From positions 44,056,001 to 44,120,000 of the forward strand of contig NC_080560.1 of assembly GCF_030253575.1 (NCBI RefSeq): DNA of 64,000 nt, given 5' to 3'. The notes under the pieces are model-generated. The model was not told where the DNA came from and did no database searches. It saw only the letters and a program-made list of their open reading frames with translations. A program made the translations under genes and the position numbers. Shown here in pieces: positions 12,801 through 22,895 of the stretch. The stretch is from Rhododendron vialii (Eukaryota > Streptophyta > Magnoliopsida > Ericales > Ericaceae). Each line of letters opens with the position of its first letter. Position 1 is the stretch's first letter.

Positions 12801-15449
12801 ATGTGGTGAAGGCGGAGGTTTTGAAACTCTTAGATGCGGGAATTATCTACCTGATCGCCGACAGCAAGTGGGTTAGTCCTATCCAAGTGGTCCCCAAGAA
12901 ATCTGGTGTCACGGTGGTATCCAACGCCAACAATGAGTTAGTCCCTACTCGAGTCACCACCGGGTGGCGTGTATGTATTGACTATCGGAAGCTTAATGAT
13001 AGCACCCGGAAGGACCACTTCCCTCTTCCTTTCATTGATCAAATCTTGGAGCGGGTTGCGGGACATGCTTATTATTGCTTTTTGGATGGATACTCGGGAT
13101 ATAATCAAATTGAGGTCGCCTTGCCCGATCAAGAAAAGACGATGTTCACTTGTCCTTTTGGGATGTTCACTTATCGACGCATGCCATTCGGCTTGTGTAA
13201 TGCGCCCGGAACCTTCTCACGGTGTATGATGGGCATATTTAGCGATATGATTGAGAAGATCGTCGAGGTATTTATGGATGATTTCTCGGTGTTCGGCGAC
13301 TCATTTGAATCCTGCTTGGAAAATTTGGATAAGGTGCTGGCGAGGTGCGAGGAGAAAATTTTGGTGCTCAATTAGGAAAAATGCCATTTCATGGTGACTC
13401 ATGGTATTGTTTTGGGCCACATTGTATCATCAAAGGGGATCGAAGTCGACAAGGCCAAGATTGATCTTATTGCCACCCTCCCGACCCCTAAATGTGTCAA
13501 GGACATCCGCTCTTTTCTCGGGTACGCCGGTTTCTACCGGCGTTTTATCAAAGACTTCAGTGCCATATCTAGGCCGTTGTGCCACCTCCTTTCAAAGGAT
13601 ACTCCATTCTAGTGGACACCAACTTGCGAAGAAGCATTCAAAAAGTTGAAGTCAAGCCTCACTTCTCCACCCATTATGCAAACACCGGATTGGAACCTGC
13701 CCTTTGAACTCATGTGCGACGCTAGTGACTATGCGGTTGGGGCGGTTCTCGGGCAAAGAAAGGACAAAAATCCCTTTGTTATCTACTATGCGAGCAAGAC
13801 TCTCAACGAAGCTCAAATGAACTATTCCACCACGGAGAAAGAGTTGCTTGCCGTCGTCTTTGCCTTAGACAAATTTCGGTCATATTTGGTGGGGTCCCCA
13901 ATTATTGTCTACACCGATCATGCCGCTTTGAAGTACCTTTTCACGAAGCAAGATGCAAAAGCACGGCTAATTCGGTGGATCTTATTACTCCAAGAGTTCA
14001 ATATTACCATCAAAGATAAGAAGGGAGTGGAAAATGTGGTGGCAGATCACTTATCTCGTCTTGAGTTCGAGGATTCTTCTTCTAAGCTTCCAATTGTTGA
14101 TACCTTTCCGGACGAACAACTTTTTGCCATTTCGAGTTGCCCTTGGTTTGCCGATATCGTTAACTATCTTGTCACTGGGCACACTCCCGATCATTGGACC
14201 CCGCAAGACCGGAGGCTCTTTCTTTATGAGGTGAAAAGATTCTTCTTTGATGATCCTTATCTTTTCAAATATTGTTCGGACCAAATTATCCGGCGATGTG
14301 TGCCCGATGAAGACCAACGGGGGATCCTAAACTTTTGTCACACCGAGGCGTGTGGTGGCCATTTCTCTCATAAAAAAGACCACCGCCAAAATTCTCCAAT
14401 ATGGATTCTATTGGCCAAATCTTCATAAGGATGCTTATGCATTTTGTCGGGCTTGTGAGCAATGCCAAAAACTAGGTGCGGTGACCCGGAGGAACATGAT
14501 GCCCCTCACCAATATCCTAGTCGTGGAAGTGTTTGATTGTTGGGGAATTGATTTTATGGGCCCGTTTCCAAATTCTTACGGATTCCTCTATATCCTTTTG
14601 GCGGTGGACTACGTGTCCAAATGGGTTGAAGCCGTAGCTACGCGCACCAACGATCACAAAGTGGTGCTTGATTTTCTCAAGGAGCATATTTTGTCACGGT
14701 TCGGAACACCCCGGGCCATTATAAGCGATCAAGGATCACACTTCTGTAATCGGCCTTTTGCGGCCCTCATGAAGAAATATGGCATTACCCACAAGGTCTC
14801 CACCGCCTACCATCCACAAACCAACGGTCAAGCCGAACTTGCCAATCGTGAGGTAAAGCACATTTTGGAAAAAACAGTTAATCCGAATCGGAAGGATTGG
14901 TCAGTTCGTTTGACCGATGCCTTGTGGGCATACCGGACCGCGTACAAGACCGTGTTAGGCGCTTCGCCCTATCGGCTTGTCTACGGTAAGGCGTGTCACC
15001 TCCCCGTTGAGTTGGAACATAAGGCATATTGGGCCATAAAATCTTTAAACTTTCGGTTGCCCAATGCCGGCGCTCATCGTAAACTCCAACTCAATGAACT
15101 CGAGGAAATCCGGCGGGATGCGTATGATAACACCAACATTTATAAGTCAAAAGTCAAAGAATTTCATGATAAGAATATTCAAAGAAAGAATTTTGAAGTT
15201 GGGCAAAAAGTGTTGTTGTACAATTCTAAACTCCATGTTTTTCCCGGAAAATTGCGATCTCGTTGGGAGGGGCCCTATGTTGTGCACCAAGTTTTTCCAC
15301 ACGGTGCCATTGAAGTTGTGAATCCCGCAAATGGTCATATTTTTAAAGTGAATGGTCAACGTTTAAAACCGTTATTGGAAAATTTTGCGGTGGAGGACAC
15401 GGTGGAGGAGTTAGTTGATCCGGTTTATCCGGATGATCCGTTGGTTTGA
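9842..15449 (+). pseudogene. Athila-type gag-pol, broken by three stops and one frameshift
   Basis: The first in-frame ATG is 9842. Gag has the FFPPHLTKELMNQI region, a CX2CX4HX4C knuckle (CVLCEIVGHATGDC, near 10847-10890) and a proline/glutamine-rich stretch (11030-11200). Protease DLGAS is near 11920, RT FMDD near 13270, RNase [14 protein letters not shown] near 13710, the integrase zinc region near 14340-14470, and the integrase core ([25 protein letters not shown]) at 14550-14860; TGA 15447-15449 ends it. In-frame stops are TGA 10349-10351, TAG 13373-13375 and TAG 13610-13612. The first two fall where tryptophan is usual. An extra A in the A-run near 14371-14376 shifts the integrase frame. 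The rest of the frame is well kept, which fits recent inactivation. Confidence 0.93.
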
Positions 15450-17659
15450 AAAGTTCTCAAAAAAATGTTTTCACGGGGAGCTCTTGCGTACTTCTGAACT
15501 TAATTGTTTGGAAGGCCCGGCCTCTTCGGGGGTACCCATCATTGACTTGGGTTATAGCTTCGCACGCCGCTATTCAAACAAGGTTCGTGTACCCAGCTCC
15601 GGTTCGTAAGGGCAAATTTTTTGTGGTCCGGTATAGCCACCCGTGCTTCGCTTAAGATGTTGCTAACTTGCTTCGCGACACCTTAAGTGAAACATGGGGA
15701 GAAAAGTAGTACCCGTTTAATCACGTGACGATTCGGTGGTTTAAATACTTGTTAATAATAATTTTTGGGGGCCGGGCTAATCCGAGCCGACGGTACTCAT
15801 GTCATTTGTCTCCTCTTTGGAAGTTGGTTCTTAACTCTTTTGCAGGTTGATACCCTTCGAAGTGTTTACGATAACGAATGGCGGCAATGACACAAAAATC
15901 CTCCAACTTGGTCGAGGTATTGGGTGGTTGACATTTCACCCCGTCGGTATATTTTTGCTGTCCCTCTCTTATTTACTGTCTTTTGCATTGAGGACACTGC
16001 ATATTTCAAGTTGGGGGGGGATGGTTTATGCTTTTAGTTTATTTTTCGGTTTTGCATAGAAATTTCTAAAATTTTTTGTGCAATTTTCCCTTGTATTTAA
16101 GTGATTTCAAGTGCTAGATGCTTAGATTATGCTCAATTTTCCCTAAATAATGGCAAGAGTCGTGCACCCCGTCAAATTTGATCATGTGTTGAATCCACGT
16201 GCATGCATATATGTGAACTTTGTTGAACAAATTGAGCTCCAAGTTGTGTCAAGTAGCATGCATCGCCTAGAGTTGAAGTTTGTTTTGAAGCATCCCATGC
16301 TTGTTTGTCTCTTTTTCCGCACTTGCGTAAATAATATATGTTTGTTCATACTTGAGTAGTTTAGATATCTTTTATGCATCATATGGGAGTTGATTGGCGT
16401 ACGTAGGAAATGATACAAGGCAATTTTTGCGTGATAAAACCACAAATGTGTCCCCTCGTTCCAAATTGTTGAACCGTAGTCTGAGTCTCCGTTTTTGTTC
16501 AAACTTAGGTAACCGGATGTTTGGAGGGTTGTGTGAAATTGTGTTTCAATGATCTAAGGTGGTTTGGGGTGGTGTGAATGTGACAGAAGTGGTTGGGATG
16601 CAAAAGGGCGAAGAATTGATATGTGATTCCCTATCTCTCCTCTCCCACTACAAAAGTTAAAGCTCCAAATTTTCATCTTCCTCTCCAAAGCTCTTGAAAT
16701 TGGCCCCTTAATCTCCCTCACTACAAAGCTCACCTCAAATGACCTTATTCTTCAAAGAAAAATCAAAGAAATGCTATGAAAGAGCAAACTCTAATTCAAA
16801 AGAGGGGTGACTATTATGATGAGAGGATTAATTAGACCTCCGGGCTAGCATATATTCTGGATGAGAAAGAGTCCAATGAGGAGGAGGAGCTCGAGGCTCA
16901 ATACTGTGAGGAGCCGGATGAGGGGGATAACTAAGTGTGGTGGAGTCGGTGGTAGTAGTTTTGGTATGATTAATCTAGTAATTTTCTTTATTTCTGCTTT
17001 GTAACTTTATTTGGTGTTCGGCCGGCATGTGGCTGTGGTTGGATAGTTTAGGGGATGGTAGTGGCCAAGGGTAGTTGAAACCAAGCTGAAATTTTTATGG
17101 CCACTACCCTTTTTGTTTCCTTTTTTCTTGGCACCAAGGTCATTATAAGCTACTAAAGTCCTTAGTTGATCCTAATGTACGCTCTTCTAACTCCGTTTGA
17201 TGCAGGATCGATATTGAATGCTAATCTAGTATGAAATTTCCGTTAGCTTAGTTTGTTTGTGAATAATTACTTAACTCTCTTTGTCGGCGCTCTTTTGATT
17301 AGCACGCATAGCTTTTTGTCTCTTGCTATTGCGATTCTTGCTAGCGCTTATCATGGGATGTTCTAGTATATTGCTTTGTGCAAGTTCATATCAAAGTACG
17401 CTCTTTTGAGTCCTGGAATTGAAATTCAAGGTGGATGTGTGTTGCTTGGCCGTTGGCATAATTTGTTCACCTTAGTTCATTGTATGCGTGTGCGTGGGTT
17501 GCATGTGATTGAGTTCGAAGGGGTGTTAATTGTGGACTCTTGCCGTATCCTAAGTTGAGATAGTTTCGTATCTTGTTTCAGGGGAAGATTGCATAGCATT
17601 AATTACATACTTTTTGTTTAAGTTTGCTAGGGACTAGCAAAGTCCAAGTTGGGGGGGTG
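15450..17659 (+). other. Noncoding 3' region of Athila-type element with two polypurine-type tracts
   Basis: About 2.2 kb lie between integrase and the 3' LTR without a frame longer than about 110 codons and with no transmembrane-rich envelope-like frame. CAAGTTGGGGGGGG occurs at 16007-16020 and again as CAAGTTGGGGGGG at 17645-17657, just before the 3' LTR. The second is the functional-position polypurine tract; the first is an internal copy. A short acidic open stretch (about 16852-16934, rich in E and D) could be a vestige of a lost frame, but this is weak. Confidence 0.7.
17645..17657 (+). other. Polypurine tract of Athila-type element
   Basis: CAAGTTGGGGGGG ends two bases before the 3' LTR, the place where plus-strand synthesis is primed. 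An almost identical copy is at 16007-16020. Confidence 0.8.
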
Positions 17660-19022
17660 TGATGAGCCCTCGATAGTGTAAATAAATGGGCTTATAGATC
17701 CTTATTTTGTCACTCTCGCGTGCGTAGCTTGCTTTAATTAGATGATATTGCGCGGAGTTGGTGTTTTTGGCCCTTACAGGTTAAAAGTGGAAAATAAGGC
17801 ATTTTGAACGCCAAGGAAAACAACCCAGGATCATCCAAAGAGCCAAGACCATGTGGCACCCCGCTACCAAGTCCCAAGGATTGTTTAAAGAAGTGTCGAA
17901 GAGTGTTCGGGATGTCAAAGGGGCTGCTGGAGGGAAGAAAACAATTCGGAAGCTTTCTGCCAGCGATGTACCTGTACCGATAAAAGCTGTACTTGTACAT
18001 CGCGGACAGATTTGGTTCAAAATGCTGTGAAACAAGCGATGTACCGGTACTAGGTTTTCACGATACCGGTACATCCTGGAAAAAAATTTACTTTTTGTGC
18101 CCGACTTTTGTAACTTTTTAGGGGCATTTAGGACATTTGTAACTCATTTTTAAGGGGCTATAAATACCCCCAGACCTGATTGGAGTAGGTTATCTTTCAT
18201 TTTTGCACTTTCTCTCTCTACCTCCATTAATGGAGCTCCAACCTCTCTCCTTATTCAAGTCTTGAACAAGGTTTTTAGGTGCGATCTATTTACTTTCAGA
18301 GCTTTTGGTCTTCATTAAAGTTGTAAGAAATTTCATTCTCTTCGAGGATCTTGTATTTATTTCGAATTTACTCAATGTTTGGTATTTTCCTTATGTTTCC
18401 CCTTGCTCATTTCGTTGCTCCTTTCAATATGAGTGAGTAGTGTAGTAAGGTTATGTTAGGTTGTGGGATGGTTAACATCCCGTAACCAAGGATGTAGCTT
18501 GTTCTTCTCTTGTAAAATCTCATTTTCTAGCTTAAACATGGCTTAGGACTAATTTTATGTACCAAAACTTAGAAGTGTTAATCTTTTTGATCAAATGTAG
18601 GCAATGGCTAAGCTATTTGTCACATTTGATGCTTGGAGCTATGTCCCTCTCTGTGTTTGTTAAAATGAATCAAAAGAGCCCTAGTCATGTTTAACATCGT
18701 TGTTAAGAAGAGAAGAATCGAGTTTATCCTTACGTTATGGGTGTTAATTATCCCTAAACCTAGCCTTTAGTTTAATCTCCAGTTAAAAAGCCGTAGTTAG
18801 GTTAAGTAGCCACTTTCTAAATCGCTCAGTTGGCCGTCTCAACGCCGAACTTTGGTTGGCGGTCCTAACGCTAAAATCTCTACGCAAGCTAATCTCCGAA
18901 CCGAGTTATGAATGCGCTCCCTGTGGATTCGATCCCGGACTTCCGGGTATTATTATGCTTTCAACCGACCTAGCCCTACGCTTGGGGCATTCTTATTGCA
19001 ACACACTTTAAGGTCGCAAGCA
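17660..19022 (+). repeat. 3' LTR of Athila-type element
   Basis: A 1363-bp partner of 8161-9523, beginning TGATGAGCCC and ending TCGCAAGCA. The TATA box is at 18159-18166, at the same offset (499) as in the 5' copy. Most of the roughly 28 differences are transitions, as expected for methylated plant repeats. Confidence 0.95.
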
Positions 19023-19134
19023 CGTGTCTACTAGTGCTCAGTTAGCTGACATGCTTACTAAGTCATTGTTCAAGCCCCGGTTAGAGTTGTTATGTAGCAA
19101 GCTGGGACTTTGTGATATCTATTATCCAGCTTGA
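19023..19134 (+). pseudogene. 3' end of the same copia polyprotein
   Basis: Right after the Athila 3' LTR the sequence repeats CGTGT and continues the copia RNase H frame with the family-typical words QLADMLTKSL and KLGLCD, ending at TGA 19132-19134. It then runs straight into the purine tract and 3' LTR. This confirms that the Athila element interrupted the final codons of the copia polyprotein. Confidence 0.92.
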
Positions 19135-19141
19135 GGGGGAG

Positions 19142-19286
19142 TGTTGGAATATTTAAGTAGTTGTTATGAGTCTTGTCCCACATTGGTTAAACAAGTCTTG
19201 TAACAAGTTATCTCTTAATATAAATAATAGTTATTTGTGTTAGGGTTCATTAACACCCTATACACTTTTTCTCATCTCTGACAACA
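19142..19286 (+). repeat. 3' LTR of old copia element
   Basis: A 145-bp partner of 3661-3805, preceded by the polypurine tract GAGGGGGAG at 19133-19141. A TATA-like TATAAATA lies at 19219-19226. It is followed by AGACT, near-identical to the GGACT before the 5' LTR. Confidence 0.93.
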
Positions 19287-20903
19287 AGACTAACAGTTTT
19301 CAGGTTTGCTTTTTCAAGTACAAGTTTCCATCTCACCATGAGTCCATGAGAAGGTGGAAATTGAGATGGAAATTAAGCTATGATGGGTCCTCAATCGAAC
19401 AGGAAAACCTTCATGCCTTGCAATATTTCTGCTTCAAAAAATACAATAACGATTAACCAACAGACATCTATGAGCAATCATACTAGTCTTTTCCTTCACG
19501 TACCTTACGCAAAGGAATGCTTGTGCTATTGTGCATGATCAAATTGTTATGACTTCTAATAAGTAAAAACATAAGCAGCTATTTAGCTTCACATTAGATG
19601 TCGATCAACAGATTTTTTGGTGGGTTCAAGAGTATGTTTCATAATCACCCCAAGATAAGTTTTTTTCCTCGATCAGCAAAAGAAGATATATTAAGAAACA
19701 AAGGATAGGGACACTTTGACCAATAGGATTAGCAGTAGAGAGACAAACCAAAAAAAAATACAGCAGATGAACTCAGCAGAAGCAGAACCAAAGCATAAAC
19801 AATACAGATCCCATATAAGCAACATGAGCTTGATTGAAGGAGTGTGTAACCAAATGACTAAACCATTATCGCCACAGCAATTAAATAGAAATTGCAGGAG
19901 CTGACTAAGAACCCAGCCACTCTAAGAATGATAGCAGTTAAACCCATGGGCAGCTGCAGTATCAAAGGTAGAATACTACCATATCTTCTATTGCATCAAG
20001 CCAAATAGATCCATACCCAATTTATAATAGCCGTGAACAGAGATTAAAAAGCCTCCAACATATAGAATCCAACATTAACACAAGTCACAATGTCAATCAG
20101 GAAAAACACGTTGTAGATTATCGTGGAATGCTGACAGCCAGGGGAGGGACCCCCCGCGACGCACGCCCGGAGTGCCCCGAAAAAGCTCTATTTAGGCTAC
20201 TAATAGTGTTTTTTGTGACCATCCTCAAATAGTTCAGATTCTACACGAAAATGTCACCTTCTTCTTCAACACTTGAATCTGTAAAAGCAAAGCCTAAGGT
20301 AGCAAGACCATTAATCCGACTTCCCTTTTTCATAGAAAATATAAAACCCACAATAATCTTCTTGTGCTTTATGGGCAAACAATGAAGACACATACATGTA
20401 GTGTTATGTTTTCTAGAACGAGCCCAATATTCTTATCAGAATGAAAATGAAAAACTAGATTCAACCCCTATCTATAATCTATGCAAACCCCTATAGATCA
20501 TAACCTTTCATAAGCCAATGAGTGAATATTAAACCCTATCTATATGAAGGCAAGAATCAAGGAAAAAATCAAAGCCAACCTGGTTAGGGCTCCTCTGTTC
20601 GACCTAGTGCAATACATCTCCATGATTTGCTTCTTTCTCTGGAAGAAGGGATCGAGCAGGAGAAGGGTTTTTTTTACCGAGTATTAGCTAAATCGGATAA
20701 AAAGAGAGAAGAGAGAAAAAATCACGGAAGAACTCAGTAACTCACGATTGAAACCCTTGCTCATAAAGGAGAACTCATGATTGAACGCAGGACTGAATGC
20801 TTGATCGATCCATTAGAAGCCAAAACCCTATTCGCAAGAGAAGAGAGGGAAATCTATGTGCCCACGAATTTAGGGAAAATTTGTGAGGTCGCGTGTGTTT
20901 TTA

Positions 20904-21279
20904 GAGCAAGTACATCAAACAATGTAAAATACATTTTTCTCTATTTTGGAGAGAAAAATCACAAAAACTTATTTGCACTAGATTATGTAAAAAAAAAGAG
21001 GTAAAACCCATTTGTGAATAGTTCTTAGTCATTTTTACCTAAGCACTATTCATACTTTTTTCTTTTTTTATTGTTTCTTTTCTCTCTCCTTCCTCCTTTC
21101 TCCTTTCTCCTCTTTTTATTTGTAATATTGGAAAAAAGAAAAAGAAAAAGAAAAATATTTTAATAGATGATAGGTAAAATAGATTGTATTGGCGTAGTTA
21201 TGAAAGAAAAAGTTGATAGCTAAAATAGAATTGAGAACTGTTCACAATGTAGTTTACTTTTACACTGGTAAACTTGCTC
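20904..21279. mobile_element. Harbinger-type MITE
   Basis: The ends are inverted: left GAGCAAGT followed by an ATGTAAAATAC-like word, right ACTTGCTC preceded by a TTTTACACTGGTAA-like word. Both sides are flanked by TTA (20901-20903 and 21280-21282), the 3-bp target duplication of PIF/Harbinger elements. The interior is AT-rich with poly-purine tracts and no coding sequence. Length is 376 bp. Confidence 0.65.
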
Positions 21280-21289
21280 TTAGGCGCCC

Positions 21290-21456
21290 AAATTTTGGTG
21301 GAATGCCATGATAGGATTAATGAAACGCTATTGATGCACTTCTGCTTCTCTCCGTGTCATTCAAAATGTAAGAACGCTATTAATGCCACCCTACAGTAGC
21401 ATTTACGAAAGAATGCTATAAAATCACGCTGTTAAAAGCTATATTTGTTGTAGTAG
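21290..21456. mobile_element. Possible terminal fragment of a CACTA transposon
   Basis: Repeated words AACGCTAT and their complement-like variants (AAACGCTATTGATG, GAACGCTATTAATG, CACGCTGTTAAAAGC) stand before TTTGTTGTAGTAG, which is close to the reverse complement of the CACTACAACAAA terminal repeat of plant CACTA elements. The last bases deviate from TAGTG. No partner end was paired with confidence; similar words occur at about 490-720. Confidence 0.35.
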
Positions 21457-22387
21457 CGTTTGATTTTCTGGGACTCTTGCCAATTAATGAAATTGTTGAT
21501 GAACTATGCCCCGCTTGATAAATGGATTGAAGGTTGGGATTGAATTGCTAAGGTAATGGTATTAATAATATTTTGTTTGGTTTCCAAAATTGGTCCGAAT
21601 TGGTAGTCCCATGAGATGAACAATTCGGCCCGTAGGGGTATTAGCAATACCCCTTGGGACTTGGTATTCGTAATCCAATCTCAATCTATTCTCATTACCA
21701 ATCCATTCTCATTATTAATTTCTTCTATCAATTCAATCTCATCATCTAATCCCATCTCAAACAAACATGATATTAATAATCACATCATCTAATCTCGTCT
21801 CAAATAAACATACTCATTATCAATCCCTTCTCATTACCAATCACAATCCTAATTTCATCTCCTTACGAATCTCATTCATCTATCACTATTATTAAACGAG
21901 GCCTTGGGTATTAAAACAAACCATGTCCTGCACCGGTTCCCAGCTCCCTGGAACAAGGAGTACAATGTGGATTGAGCTGCAGAAAGCCGTACATTACACG
22001 CAATTGGAGTATGGGCTTCTATGTTCTGCCACTGTTATTATTACATACGATGAAGCATGTCAATCCTTACTCTAGCTGGAAGTGACATTACATCATTAAC
22101 GACAAGAATCTTTATCATAAACAGTTAAGACCATATCACTGTTCCACATATTTAATGACTCGAATTAGAACGTAAAAAACTATGATGTATATAGCAAAGT
22201 ACGCTAATTCATGACATGTTAAGAATAATTTAATCCAAGATGAAAACAAACAGTCAAGGTTGATCTGCCTCTCATTTCACTAAAGCACAACACCAAAACT
22301 GCTAACATCTTCCATTGGTCTCAGCCAGCACAAAACTTGAACTTCTTAGTTGGGGAATAACATTCCGTGGGATGCCTATTGAAACCA

Positions 22388-22848
22388 TCAGTGTCTTCTT
22401 TGCTTAGCTCGTTTCCAGGACTGCTTACCTCTTACCTTCCATTTATCAACCCCAGCAGGACGGTTTTGCTCATTAATCTCTCGAACCTTGCGCTTCCTGC
22501 AAAAGGTGGATCAACAAAATGAAGCCCAATCAGCCATTCCCTTGTTGTTTGCTTTGGCTTTTGCCTAGCTTAGGGGGAAAAAAAGCCTAATCAAAAAACC
22601 TAATCAGCCAAAACTTCTAGGAGGTGTTTTTAGTCATTAATTATACATAGCCTCTCCATGATCAAGCACGTCGTTCTAAGAAACTTGCAGTCGCAGTTTC
22701 CAGTTTCGGCACAGATATACATTTGAAGTTAATCATGCATTTCTTCATTTCCTTCAAACATACCGGACACGCCATCCAGTACCAGCATGAAAATAAAAGG
22801 AAAAACGAAATGTCAGTTATGCTGCCTCACCTGTACTGCCCGAGGGTT

Positions 22849-22895
<47 letters not shown>

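Larger units (their letters stand above)
8161..19022 (+). mobile_element. Athila-lineage Ty3/gypsy retrotransposon nested in the copia element
   Basis: The element is 10,862 bp with two 1363-bp LTRs (8161-9523 and 17660-19022) and a perfect 5-bp target duplication CGTGT (8156-8160 and 19023-19027). The primer site matches the 3' end of tRNA-Asp, as in Athila relatives. Gene order gag, protease, RT, RNase H, integrase defines gypsy; the protease motif DLGASVNLLP and the long LTRs point to Athila. No chromodomain or envelope-like frame was found after integrase. The LTRs differ at about 28 of 1363 sites by hand count, about half the divergence of the host copia LTRs. Stops and a frameshift make it non-autonomous. 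Confidence 0.93.
3661..19286 (+). mobile_element. Ty1/copia LTR retrotransposon, decayed and split by a nested gypsy element
   Basis: The element starts TGTCGGAATA and ends CTGACAACA, with 145-bp LTRs at 3661-3805 and 19142-19286. A TGGTATCAGAGC primer-binding site follows the 5' LTR and a purine tract (GAGGGGGAG) precedes the 3' LTR. Flanks GGACT (3656-3660) and AGACT (19287-19291) are a target duplication with one mismatch. Gene order protease, integrase, reverse transcriptase, RNase H defines copia. Without the inserted Athila element (8161-19022) and one copy of its target duplication it is about 4.76 kb. The LTRs differ at 6 of 145 sites by hand count. It lacks most of gag and has stops and a frameshift, so it is not autonomous. 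Confidence 0.93.
19287..22387. other. Intergenic region with MITE and CACTA-like end
   Basis: No gene is assigned. The purine/pyrimidine-rich stretch 20590-20900 looks like the 5' leader of a minus-strand transcript: a minus-strand ATG near 20624 is followed by an AACCAG|GTTGG donor-like site. No family could be recognised downstream. A MITE (20904-21279) and a CACTA-like end (21290-21456) follow. 22200-22387 probably holds the 3' untranslated region of the FCF2-like gene. Confidence 0.4.

Noticed and set aside
15450-17644. Envelope-like gene after Athila integrase
   Set aside because: Some Athila relatives carry one, but here no frame exceeds about 110 codons and none shows a signal peptide or membrane segments.
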